Below are positions 10,046 to 20,700 of a stretch of 64,000 bases of DNA, one piece after another. Both the position numbers and the translations under genes were made by a program. Positions within the stretch are counted from its first letter, which is position 1, and each line of letters starts with the position of its first letter. The notes beneath the pieces were generated by a model. That model was not told where the DNA came from. It saw only the letters and a program-made list of their open reading frames with translations, and searched no databases. This DNA comes from Gyrodactylus bullatarudis (lineage: Eukaryota > Platyhelminthes > Monogenea > Gyrodactylidea > Gyrodactylidae): the NCBI GenBank assembly GCA_012064415.1, contig SSNU01000051.1:226461-290460 (forward strand). The letters are read 5' to 3'.

Positions 10046-11440
10046 TATAGGAAAAAATCAGTTGTATGTGAGCTGAAATATTGGAGAAAACTGAATTTTA
10101 GAAATTCATCTCTTAAACTTATGGATTAACTTTCAGCCGGAAAATCCAAAACAAATCTCTTGACTGTAAAAGAGGTAAAAAAAATACAGTAGTAGCGATT
10201 AGAGTTTATTTATTGGCTTCAACCAGCACCTACAAATATCAATTGAAAATCAGATCAGATTGAACAGCCCGCCTCTGCACTACAAAGATACAAGGATTCG
10301 ACTGATTTTTTTCGGAGTAATTCTACAAATCTGATTTGCAATTTGTTCATCCTGATTTAAAAGTTTCTCAACCTTAATTCGAGAAGGACTAGAGGTGTAA
10401 TTTTATCTACAACTTGAAATTTAGAGCTGAGCCCTGAGACTTATTACGTCGGCTGGAACTGTCATTGGAGTTTCTTCTCATTTTTTCTGTGAAATCTTCA
10501 GTCTGTGATTCCCAAGCAAAAAGAGATAGAATTTCTCTCAAGAATCTGTCCTTGTCATTTAATCTGAGTTCTTAGTTTTTAAATGAAACAACCATATAGG
10601 CATTTATATCGAATGCACAAGAATCCCATTTTTAAAATTTTTTTCAGAATCTTCTAATCTTTTAATTTCCAAAAAAATTTGAGATAAAAAACTGTTTGGT
10701 ATTTCTTTAATCTCTCAAAAGTAGATTAATTGGACTCTGAAGAAATTAAAACCCTTTATAATATAAAGGTTCTCCACAGCCAGATCAATTTCGAAATCCA
10801 AAATATAGTCAGATTTTTGGCCAGATCAAATTCTTTTTAGAATTTTTTTTTACATTTTACACGAGTGATGATAGTTCATATTAACTAAACACTGGGCTGA
10901 TAATCAAGATCATATTATAGATTTTAATAACGTAAAAAGTCTAGGAATAATGAGAAATAAGTATAAAAATATGAACTTAAACTAAACGAGGTTGTTAATG
11001 GTAATAAGACGGATATAAATATTGGAAATCGTTGGTTAGAATTGATTGATTAAAGTTGAGAAGAAATCTGATTGGTCTAATGTTTTGATTGGACATAAAA
11101 GCTTTTAAGCATCTCAAGTTTTTTTGAAAAATCCCACCCCACAAGAAGAATACGAAATGTATTCGAAACACTGTGTGAGTCCAAACTACTTTTTTTTGTT
11201 AGACATAAATCTTAATCTAAATGTACTTTTATTATAATCTTAATTTCCCTCCAAGTGAAGAGTTATCACTGGAGCATCAAAAAATAGGACGCTATTCCCT
11301 TTTTTTAGGACCCTAAAATTTAGGCAATTACGAAAATTAGGACTTAATGAAAAATTTTAGGACAAATAGAAAAATAAATTTAACTAATCGGTAAAAAAAT
11401 GTTTTTAATTTTGAAATTTTGGAAGTTTAGTTCATGTTTT
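10046..11440. other. intergenic, no gene recognised
   Basis: AT-rich sequence without supported coding content or transposon ends; the foldback element begins at the right edge. Confidence 0.5.
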
Positions 11441-11454
11441 AATAAACCTAATTG

Positions 11455-12189
11455 ACATGAAGATGAGAATTTCCTATTTTTACAAAAAACTCAATATTTT
11501 TATCCAGAAAGTCAGGAAAAAATTTAGTTTTTGGATTCCACAATGAAATGAGTTGATTAGTTTTGAATACAAAAAAAATTTCCGAAAAAAATTTAATCTG
11601 ACCAAAATTGAACCGTTTTTTGAATTTCGGAAATGTTTCAAATTTCCACTTTTTCAAATTTCAAATCCAAAATTTTTATCGATTTCAAAGATTTGAAGCA
11701 GTTAAATATTGATATTCAGGATCAAAATTAGACGAAGATTTCGAATTCGCCTGCAGGAATTCACAGAAATTCATCATTACGGTGGGAAATCGAACTATTT
11801 GAATTTTTCAATTATCACGAAGGAAAATGATCCAGAATATAGAGATTGAGCTTTTTCTTGGAAAGAGTAATTTTCTCTCAAATTCTACGGCCAAATTCGA
11901 AATCTTCGTCTAATTTTGATCCTGAATATCAATATTTAACTGCTTCAAATCTTTGAAATCGATAAAAAATTTTAAATTTGAAAGTTGAAAAAGTGGAAAT
12001 TTGAAACATTTCCGAAATTCAAAAAACGGCTCAATTTTGGTCAGATTAAATTTTTTTCGGAAAATTTTTTTGTATTAGAAACTAATCAACTCATTTCATA
12101 GTGGAATCCAAAAACTAAATTTTTTCCTGACTTTCTGGATAAAAATATTGAGTTTTTTGTAAAAATAGGAAATTTTCATCTTCATGTCA
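11455..12189. repeat. foldback element, two arms of about 290 bp
   Basis: The left arm (about 11455-11746, starting TTGACATGAAGATGAGAATT) and the right arm (about 11891-12189, ending CATCTTCATGTCAACTAG) are near-perfect inverted copies with a spacer of about 145 bp. Open frames inside are products of the repeat and not genes. Its outermost bases resemble the foldback at 26424-27084. Confidence 0.8.
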
Positions 12190-13050
12190 ACTAGCTTTAG
12201 AAGAATTTAAGAGTTGACTCAGCTAGGCATGGTGGAATGATTTCGTAATAGCACCAAGATTATTTAATCAACTAGCTGATCAGAACTCGCTACGCAGGAT
12301 TATCTTAAATTGTGGAAATTTTTTCTTGAAAATTTACCAAGAAACCAATTCATGTTTGTATCATGTACTGAAAAAATGACTAATAGGAATTAAGAATTTG
12401 ATATTGATCAATAACAATATAGCTTTAGTTTATTTATGAAGAGGAAAAACGATACACACTAAAATTGGGCCAATGAGAAGCAAGCTTAACTGTTCACATG
12501 TAAAAACGACAAAAATGAAGCCCTCTGATTGGTCAGACATTTTTACGGTTCTGATAGAGATTACAGCTTAACTAAAGCCAAATCTAAACATTTTTTTGGC
12601 TACGAACATGGTCAGTGGGGTTTTCTACCACTAGTTAAAATTTCATTTAAATCGCTCGTGTAATTAAGCCGTCTATAAGCTCCCTTTATTTTTAGGGAGG
12701 GTTAAGACCTTAAAATAGGCCTTAATGAAGAATAGGTCCTAAAACAAAATTTAGGCCCTTATCCGGCCTTAATAAAATTCAAACCAGTTTAGTAATCAAA
12801 ACTTGAATTGCATTTTTCTGGATAGAAATGAAAATAGACCTCAAACGGCCAAACGGACTTTTAGGACTTTTTAATGCCCTAGTTATTACTCTAATAATTC
12901 TGATTACTATAACAATCACTATAATTTTTATGATCCTTATTCTTTAAGAAATACTACATCTTTCTCTCCTCTTTTCTTTTTCTACAGATAGACCAAGATA
13001 CAAGCCAGAAGAAAACACAATCAGGTAGCAAGTGAACAACGTTATAGTCA
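12190..13050. other. intergenic, no gene recognised
   Basis: AT-rich. I see no supported gene. A short pyrimidine tract near 12965-12990 precedes the 3' end of the neighbouring minus-strand gene. Confidence 0.4.
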
Positions 13051-13066
13051 TTAAAAATACACAAAA

Positions 13067-13072
13067 TTTATT
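13067..13072 (-). promoter_or_regulatory. polyadenylation signal AATAAA overlapping the stop codon
   Basis: On the minus strand the last codons read GTT CAA TAA, and the stop is embedded in CAATAAA. If this hexamer is used, the 3' untranslated region would be only some 15-30 nt. Confidence 0.4.
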
Positions 13073-16000
13073 GAACCATGTCTTCGTTTTCCTCCTGGAA
13101 TGAGTATCCAGTTAATCTCCAACATTCGAACTTGTACATTACTAGTTTATTATAAAGGATTAAATCATGAGACTTGTATTTAAATTTATATAACAGATAT
13201 TTCTCATATCCATCAGACTCCACAAAGTCATTTACAAAGGACGCATATTCATGCTTAAGGGCTTCAGTTTCCATTATCTTCAGCATGAATCTAATTAGAT
13301 ATGTTCTCTCACCTTCACTCACTTGAAATAGATTATTTCTAGTGCAGAAGAAGTGGAGACCTCTCACGGATACTTTGCAGGTGTAGAATTTCTCCAGAAA
13401 TGTTATTTTCAGCTGATCACCAGCTATTGAGGGATGTTTTTCCGGGTCAAATACCCAGTTTGTTTCACAAATCTCTAAATGATCCAAGTACAGACCATAT
13501 AATTGAATTAATCTGCCATATGCTACGCTACAATGCAAGAGTGGATGATCCCTCCTCGAGTGTTGATTGAGCAAATCTTCAACGATGACTTTTCTGTTAT
13601 ATCCGAGACGAGATCCTAAATACAGAATATGACGATCATCAAATCGGCTTACTACAACCTCAATTACAGGAAGATTGAAAACTTTGGGATCATCAATTCG
13701 ATCGGAATTTGATCTGTAGATGTAGTTGAGAATAGGTTCGAAGTCATAACCATAATAAGACAAATCTGGCATTTGATCAGTTAGAGGTACCAATAACCTC
13801 TCCAGTTCATTGGACTCTTCACTAGAACTAACTAGAGTATGATACTGTTTAAATTTTACAAAACCAACTGTAAAGTCGGACCCATTCGTCTTCATTGCAT
13901 ATAGAAAGATGATCAGTTTATTCACCTGAATTAGAACATGTTCGTTCTCATTCTCATTGTAGCAGAAGTACAAACTGCACTCTCTCAGATCCTCCGATTT
14001 AGCATGTTCAAAATAACTTTCCAGTTCCTCGAGGAAAACAATCAACCAAGCTATCTTAATGAATTTTTTAAGTCCGTCATAGAGGCTTTTTAGGTTAGGA
14101 GCAAACTTTTGATGATTTCTAACACAGAATTCTTTGAATGCATCATAAGAAGACCGGCAAAAATAGAACATGCCATATAACTCTCTGTAGAGATGGTTTC
14201 TTATACCAGCTGCACTAATTTCTGACTTGTATTGACACACAGAAGTCTGCTCCAACAGAATCCTGTACATGATCAAGAGTCTATTGTAAAATTTGCTGGC
14301 TCCTGATAACGAGTCGGCATTACAAGAGTGCATACTTATCAAATCCATTTTGAGCTCTTCTCTATTCTTACCCAATCGGCATAGCTTCAGCTCCTCCAGA
14401 TTATATTCTGTACACGAAGCGTTAGTGATCAGGTGATAAATCCAGTTAATGGCAGTTCTATCAAGAGTCCAAATATCAAAAACCCATCTTAGAAGTTGCC
14501 TGATTAAGTTGGGAAATTCAAGTTCTTCCGTAACCAAATCTTTCAGATGGGTTGCTCCACCACTCACGGATAACTGGGCCAATAACCCGTGATATTCTTC
14601 AGGTGCTTCCCCAATCGATATGGTCTCATCCCAATTCCTATCGCAATAGGAGGTGGTTACATTTAAATCTAGAGTGCTCAGGTCAAGATTACTCCTGTAC
14701 AAACATTCACTCTCACAAATGAACATCGCCAATTTGGCATACCGAATCAATTCATGAGACGAGTGTTTTACGTCAAACTTAAAGTGTCTCTCATACTGGC
14801 CAGACTCGAGGGAAATTTCATTCACAATGTTCGATTGAAGATCACAGATTTGATTTTTCAACTCTTGCGTTTCTATTGAATCAAGCATAATTTTAATGAA
14901 CTGGTCTCTTTGGGTGAAGCTATTTGTAAAGAAATTCTTCTCCTTACAAAATAAGAAGAATCTGTCATAATTTATTTTACAGGAATAAAAGCTTTCGAAA
15001 AACAGCGTGTACAGACTGCTCTCACGGATGAATGGAATGTCAGAATAATTAAAGACTTTTTGAGTTTCGCAGATTCTAGTCTTACTCAAGTAATATTCGT
15101 ACAAGTCGAGGGCTTTTTCACAATGTTCAATTTCTCTTTTGGATGTTCTTTTGGAGGAATGATCATGAGCAAAGAGAAATCGTTTTAATAGCCCAAACTC
15201 ATCCATGGCCAATTTGACTAGCATGAGAACAAAGATTTCTGGAACTGAATCTGTTTTGAGGTACAAATGTATATCTAGTGAAATAACTTTGTTTGAGTAG
15301 ACATAATCAATTAGTGCATCATATTTAGCGTTACTGAATATGCATGATAAGGGAATCTCATTTCTACAGTACACCAAGTCGGATTTCTGTTCACTGTATT
15401 GAATTAATGAGCTATCAAAATCTTTTTCAATACCGACAAACTCTACTGGAAAGAATCGGCCTTCCATTTTCATAGCGTAGAGGAATATGCATAGTTTATA
15501 ACACCTAATCAATTCGTGGACATCTTCATTAACTCCAAGTGGATAGTACAAAAAGCAGCTTTTCAGATTCTCAGCTGGGGTATTCTCAAGTGTTTCCGCC
15601 AAGCTGGCACATTTGGATTTCAAATTGGCTGATTCTAGACAGTTGGTCATTCCGAGGATAATTTCGTCACACTTTTCCTTCAAGTCTGGATAGTTGTCGA
15701 AGCAAAAGTGTCCAAAATCGCTCAAGGAATACTCGCAGAGATAGAAGTGGCTGAAAAAATTCTGAAAAGCCTCATCCCCCTGGAAGCATAGATCCATCCT
15801 TTCTGGTAGTGGATATAGACAACTCATCAGGGTTTCTAGGGCTATCCGATAAGTCACCAGGAGTCGTTGGTACTCTTCCGAATGGTCCAAATTAGGCATT
15901 GAATTTTTCTTCCTCGAGTGTACCAATATAAAATCAAGTATGATTACCTTGGGAAATTTTGACAGTCGTATGAGCTTAAAGTAGAACAATTCACCAATTA

Positions 16001-16436
16001 TATCTAGGGCACAGAAAATAATTGCATAAACGGCATCGACAAACGCCTCATTGGTTAATTCCTTGTTACACAGACACTCCAGGAGATATACTAGTTGAGC
16101 AATCTCACACTGGTCCATATTCTTATATATCTGCATGCTTCTCTTATCATTGATCAATGTTTTTTTAATTTTACATTGTTTATTCCCTTGGTATTCATCT
16201 AAAAATGCATGATAACCCTGAGGTGCCAAAATGTCCTTGCATTTTTCATGGAATTTCGTTCTATTTCGAAATTCCGCCACATTTTCAGGCACATTGGATA
16301 ACTTTGCTTTCTTTACATGAACGTCCTTGAAAATTGAACCTATTTTGGGTAGTGGCTTGGTGGATTTTTTTCTAATTTTCGATGGAAAACCAGAGTCATC
16401 ATTAGGTGTGTCACGATTTTTACTCTTCCTCATCAT
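13068..16436 (-). CDS. 1122-residue intronless protein with four diverged repeats, unknown
   Basis: A single uninterrupted frame begins with tandem ATGs (MMRKSKN). Residues 1-50 are basic and may hold nuclear localisation signals (IRKKSTK, VKKAKL). The rest is built of four diverged units, roughly 150-345, 375-600, 640-870 and 895-1122. Each has the same three marks in order: a helix like RLLxxYRxxLE (191, 441, 718, 974); a motif FYxCxxSxxxFxxFC (231, 483, 757, 1017; the serine is kept in units 1, 3 and 4 and is Asn in unit 2); and HxLIxxxKLxIF (307, 561, 833, 1090). Units 1 and 3, and 2 and 4, are most alike (IFLYAMK in 1 and 3; ICET...VF in 2 and 4), implying a two-unit ancestor that duplicated. 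No signal peptide or catalytic motif is evident. I do not recognise the family. An open frame of this length is strong evidence that it is expressed or recently was. Confidence 0.8.
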   Translation of the reverse strand: MMRKSKNRDTPNDDSGFPSKIRKKSTKPLPKIGSIFKDVHVKKAKLSNVPENVAEFRNRTKFHEKCKDILAPQGYHAFLDEYQGNKQCKIKKTLINDKRSMQIYKNMDQCEIAQLVYLLECLCNKELTNEAFVDAVYAIIFCALDIIGELFYFKLIRLSKFPKVIILDFILVHSRKKNSMPNLDHSEEYQRLLVTYRIALETLMSCLYPLPERMDLCFQGDEAFQNFFSHFYLCEYSLSDFGHFCFDNYPDLKEKCDEIILGMTNCLESANLKSKCASLAETLENTPAENLKSCFLYYPLGVNEDVHELIRCYKLCIFLYAMKMEGRFFPVEFVGIEKDFDSSLIQYSEQKSDLVYCRNEIPLSCIFSNAKYDALIDYVYSNKVISLDIHLYLKTDSVPEIFVLMLVKLAMDEFGLLKRFLFAHDHSSKRTSKREIEHCEKALDLYEYYLSKTRICETQKVFNYSDIPFIRESSLYTLFFESFYSCKINYDRFFLFCKEKNFFTNSFTQRDQFIKIMLDSIETQELKNQICDLQSNIVNEISLESGQYERHFKFDVKHSSHELIRYAKLAMFICESECLYRSNLDLSTLDLNVTTSYCDRNWDETISIGEAPEEYHGLLAQLSVSGGATHLKDLVTEELEFPNLIRQLLRWVFDIWTLDRTAINWIYHLITNASCTEYNLEELKLCRLGKNREELKMDLISMHSCNADSLSGASKFYNRLLIMYRILLEQTSVCQYKSEISAAGIRNHLYRELYGMFYFCRSSYDAFKEFCVRNHQKFAPNLKSLYDGLKKFIKIAWLIVFLEELESYFEHAKSEDLRECSLYFCYNENENEHVLIQVNKLIIFLYAMKTNGSDFTVGFVKFKQYHTLVSSSEESNELERLLVPLTDQMPDLSYYGYDFEPILNYIYRSNSDRIDDPKVFNLPVIEVVVSRFDDRHILYLGSRLGYNRKVIVEDLLNQHSRRDHPLLHCSVAYGRLIQLYGLYLDHLEICETNWVFDPEKHPSIAGDQLKITFLEKFYTCKVSVRGLHFFCTRNNLFQVSEGERTYLIRFMLKIMETEALKHEYASFVNDFVESDGYEKYLLYKFKYKSHDLILYNKLVMYKFECWRLTGYSFQEENEDMVQ

Positions 16437-16690
16437 ATCCAGTAACTGATTAGTCTGAAAATTCTGTAAAGTTTTATAAAATCAATCTATTTACGCAACA
16501 GCCATTTTGAGATATTTTTGAATTTGTTCTTTTATCTCTATTCAAAAAACGAATTATTATCAATTTAAAAATACAATTTACTTGCTATGTTTCAAATTAA
16601 TTATAACAATATCAAAGGTTTATTCCATTAGTTTCCTTGTATTTATACACTGTATAATACACACTCGGTTCTCAAAAACTGTGAAGATTA

Positions 16691-17395
16691 TTAACGCTTT
16701 CGATACCAGAGGTCATATATGACCTCTATGATCAAACTGACTTTCCAATGATTTTAAAACATTTTTTCATGATTATTTTTTGATAGTATATCAAAAACTA
16801 TCTTAGTTTGCTATCATGCTATATTTCTGCTAGCCAGGCATAAGAATGCCATAGATGTTTGAACTTTTACCGAAGAAAGTAGAATTCCTTTTGATTCTTT
16901 TTGATCGAAATTATTAAACTTGTCAATGCTCAGAGTCAATAAGATTAATTTCCGTAGAAGGTAAATAGTTAATCCAAAACAAGGTATATTTTTTATGCAT
17001 GAAATCAATGAGCAGTTCCATCAAGAATCTCGTGAAAATGGGGCAATTTTCAACCCCATTTTTAGCTTGAATCTTCAATATCTAGGTTATTTTGTAATAA
17101 GATCGAATGAAATTTAAAAGATATCCTTTTTGACATTCAATGAGTCTTTGAAACAATTAACTTTCAAATAAATCCCTTCATTGGCAAAGTTTCACTCTAA
17201 ATTATTTAACAGTATACGGTTAACAGCGTTAGTTGGGCATAATCAATATAAATCAGACCCTGATGGAATTGTGTGTAAGAAAAAATTTTCATAAAATTTT
17301 GTCCAGTAAATTTTTTATCATCACATTTTAGGTTATTCTGTGAGAGAATTAAGCCTGAAACTTTATTCGTTCAGCTATGGTATCGAAAGGCTTAA
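16691..17395. mobile_element. piggyBac-type MITE, complete, TTAA-flanked
   Basis: TTAA at 16691-16694 is followed by CGCTTTCGATACCA, and the right end reads TGGTATCGAAAGGC before TTAA at 17392-17395. The terminal inverted repeats are 14 bp with two mismatches, and the body is 697 bp. It contains the palindrome AGAGGTCATATATGACCTCT near the left end. Shorter relatives occur at 6051-6362 and 21600-22220. The short open frame inside (16814-17008) is repeat sequence. Confidence 0.85.
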
Positions 17396-17716
17396 CACCC
17401 CAGGATAATGGGGAATAATTAAAAACTATTCAAAACATTAAAAAAAAATCATCGTATATATACTTTAAAGTAGATCTGAGATAAATATTTAGGTTTATCA
17501 TGCAATTTACATTTTTTATTTAGATCTTTGTGTGATTTAAACAATAGAAAATATTTTGAAATAGTTTTTCACTGAATTGGTTGTTTAAAATGTTAGACAT
17601 ATTAATGAATTATTTCGAAAAGAAAATCATTGATTAATTATCGCATTTCTTAGATGTCCTCTTCAATTGTGAATATTATTAACTTAGATAATAATAGCAT
17701 AGGATTAAGTTAGATA
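17396..17716. other. upstream region of the zinc-finger gene
   Basis: AT-rich and non-coding. An in-frame TAG lies two codons before the start ATG at 17717, so translation of that gene probably starts there. No clear TATA box was fixed. Confidence 0.35.
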
Positions 17717-20700
17717 ATGTCCCAAATCGAACGAACATGTCCAAAGAAAGATGTGAGCCAAACTTTCTGTCAAACAAAAACAGCAATGTCGGAAAGAATT
17801 TCCTCAAACAATCCCGCTACTTCAGCCCTTAACAACAACTCAAGTGATAACAATGGTTATTCACATGAACCATCCGATGGAAATTCTACCACCTCCATGC
17901 CCTCGTCAGTCTCTCCAAACTTTATTCTTAGCGAGAGGAAAGCATCCTTCCCTTTGCGCAATGTTAATCCGACTGCCTCTGAATTATACTCGTAAGTTGT
18001 GACATATTCTAATTAGCTCTATGAAAAAAAAGATGCCAAACATGTGGACGCAAGTTTCGCATGAAAGCCAGACTCTTGATTCACCAGAAACGTCATCGCG
18101 GCTGTCCTCATTCCTGTGGCCGTTGTGGACTACAATTTGCCAGCTTCGCCAACCTCATTAAACACAAAAGTCTCCGATTGTGTCCTTCTTCCTCCTGTCT
18201 GGATTATTCTCTACACCAGAATAACTCTGCAAAGTCTTTCACTTCAACTTATGTAAGTGAATTATCTCAATTATACTCTTGCTGTTCTGTTTCTTGTTTT
18301 TTGTACGAGAATTCATTCATTCAAATTTTTATATTAAAAAGCTACAATTTTGTTTGGTTTTTGTTGATCACTACTGCTACCACTGCTAATATGATTATTA
18401 TTAGTTTTATTTCACTTGTGCTTCATGTGTCTTTTATTCTATCAACATGAAAGCATGACATGAAGAAAAATTATAGTTGTTCTTGATATTAAAAAGCACA
18501 GCAGTTTAATACTTTTCTATCTCTCATTCTATTCAAATTGAAGGTTCCTCCTCTTGTTGTTGTAATTTTGTTCTTACTCTGTTTCTGTGTTAGAGTTTAC
18601 TACAACTCTTCTACCAAGACTCTCTTCTCTTGATTAATGTTGTTGGCGTGTAGTTGGCGAAGAAAATGCAAGGATAATCTTTATTGAGCACATTTCCTAC
18701 TTTTTTCCACCATTCTCTACATGACAAAAATATTTCACTTAACTTGACAAAATGAACGAAAAAAACCGTTAATTTCAGCGAACCGGGGGGTATCTGTCTA
18801 TCTTCTCATACCTAAAAATAGTAGACACACAATCTACAATAGTGTTTGTGTGTGCCTGTGCATAGACTTTTGTTTGTTTTTTGTGCGTGTATGTGCATAT
18901 ACATATATGATCAATAAAAATATTTCATTAATTTTTTTTATCAATGAAATTACAATTTTTTTCACTCATTCATTCTCGTATTGAGAGCACGTGCAGGTCT
19001 CAAAAATTCTTTCTACCCTCTCCTTTTACACACATAAACATTGATTGTGTGCGACTCATTTAAACGAAAAAAAGTGTACACATGAGGGTTACAATATCGA
19101 ATAATAAATTCTTCTTCTTCTCAAAACTTGGCTAGCATGCTTACAATTGTACACAACTGTACACTGGAAAGATACAGGTTGTCTATATTCCAGTGTAGTT
19201 TGTGCTCTGGTTCACTCTCTCTCTCTCTCTCTCATTTTTTGTTCTTCAAATTCTCTGCTAGTGTGGAACAGAGAAATAAAAGAATAAAAAAGCAGAGAGA
19301 ACTTGTTGCCTCGTGTATATCTTGCATGCAAAAGTTTATATCGATTTCAATTGACATGAAGTAGAAAAAAAACAATAATTCAATTAATCTACACAAATTG
19401 AATGCATCAAGACAACCTTGCAAGGTTTCTGTCGTTTGTGGTCAGTGGTGGAGTGAATTCTCATCATGAAAAAGAAACATTCTTTGCATGCCTGTGTGTA
19501 CTGTTGTTGTTGATTGTATAGAATGATAATTCTGCCAAAGTCCAATTAATAATTCAAAAGTTACATTGCATTTATTCATTTCTCTACTGGTTATATTGTC
19601 ATAAACTCTGTGTACATTAAAGAGAGACTCTCTCGCTTGGCCAACTTGACCACATGAATAGATGAATTAAGTGTCTCTCATTCTTCCATACCTCACTCTT
19701 TTAGTTAATCGTACTTTTGTTTCTGTCTCATAAGCCGTCTATTTTCTCTCACGATCCAACAATCAGTGAGGAATCATTTTGAAATTCGATCAAAAAGATA
19801 ATTTTTTTATATGTTAAGAAAAAATTTCATCAAAATTTCACTTAATGTTTTGAAAATTGGACCATCCTGTTGCTTGTAAGAGATCTCTTGGCAAACGAAA
19901 CTCCCCCTGACTAAAGGTTTTATTTTGGTCTTTCTCAAATCGTGTAATTGAATATTTTTCCATTTTCTCATCAAAATTAGTTCTTATTATAGGTTATAGA
20001 TTTCAATTTGAGCTTAACCAACAATTTCTTTCAATTTTGGCCTATTTAAAGGCACAAAATCATGCATTGAAATACTTTCACAAGTGGGCAAAGACCATGT
20101 CAGCTTCTAAAAGAAGATCTCAAAATTGCTTTAAAAATTTAACTAAAAGGTTGAAAAATTGGCAAGTTGGGGCCTGTTTTTATCTTGAGATAATATATTC
20201 TACTACCTCAAATTTACCTTTTTTTCTCAAGGTAACTCGAGATTTACGTAATCGATGTCTGCCTGATTTGCCCCTAAAAGATTTCTCCCGCCTCTTGGTA
20301 CCTGTCAAATGTCGTCTGTGTAAGAGGTTGTTAAGCTTGCCAAATATTTACTCATATCAGATTCATTTGAAAGTCTTCCATCGGTCTCATTCCAAAGGGT
20401 CCAATCATCCTCTTTGGGATACTCAGAAAACCCCCCTAGCCCTGAATAGTAATGACAATAATGAATTTCATGATGATGATGCAAACCTCTACTCAGACAA
20501 TAAGCAGACAACAAGTGAAATGGATCAAGACGACAATAACGATATCCAGTCCAGAGACTCAATAGCATGTCGACAGGATGTGACTACCTCCACTACAAAT
20601 CCGGAGACAATTGGCCTACTTGAGGAGTCATCGGGGACTAATGAAATGGGCCAGTATTCCGCCGAGGATATCTACGATACGAATATCATTTTGAATAAGG

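Noticed and set aside
11280..11370. Scattered TTAGG units resembling the arthropod telomere repeat
   Set aside because: They are irregular and not in tandem.
11448..11657. 69-codon frame
   Set aside because: It lies in the foldback arm and is low-complexity repeat translation.
16814..17008. Open frame inside the MITE
   Set aside because: It recurs as the reverse complement at 6051-6362 and belongs to the repeat, with no protein signature.
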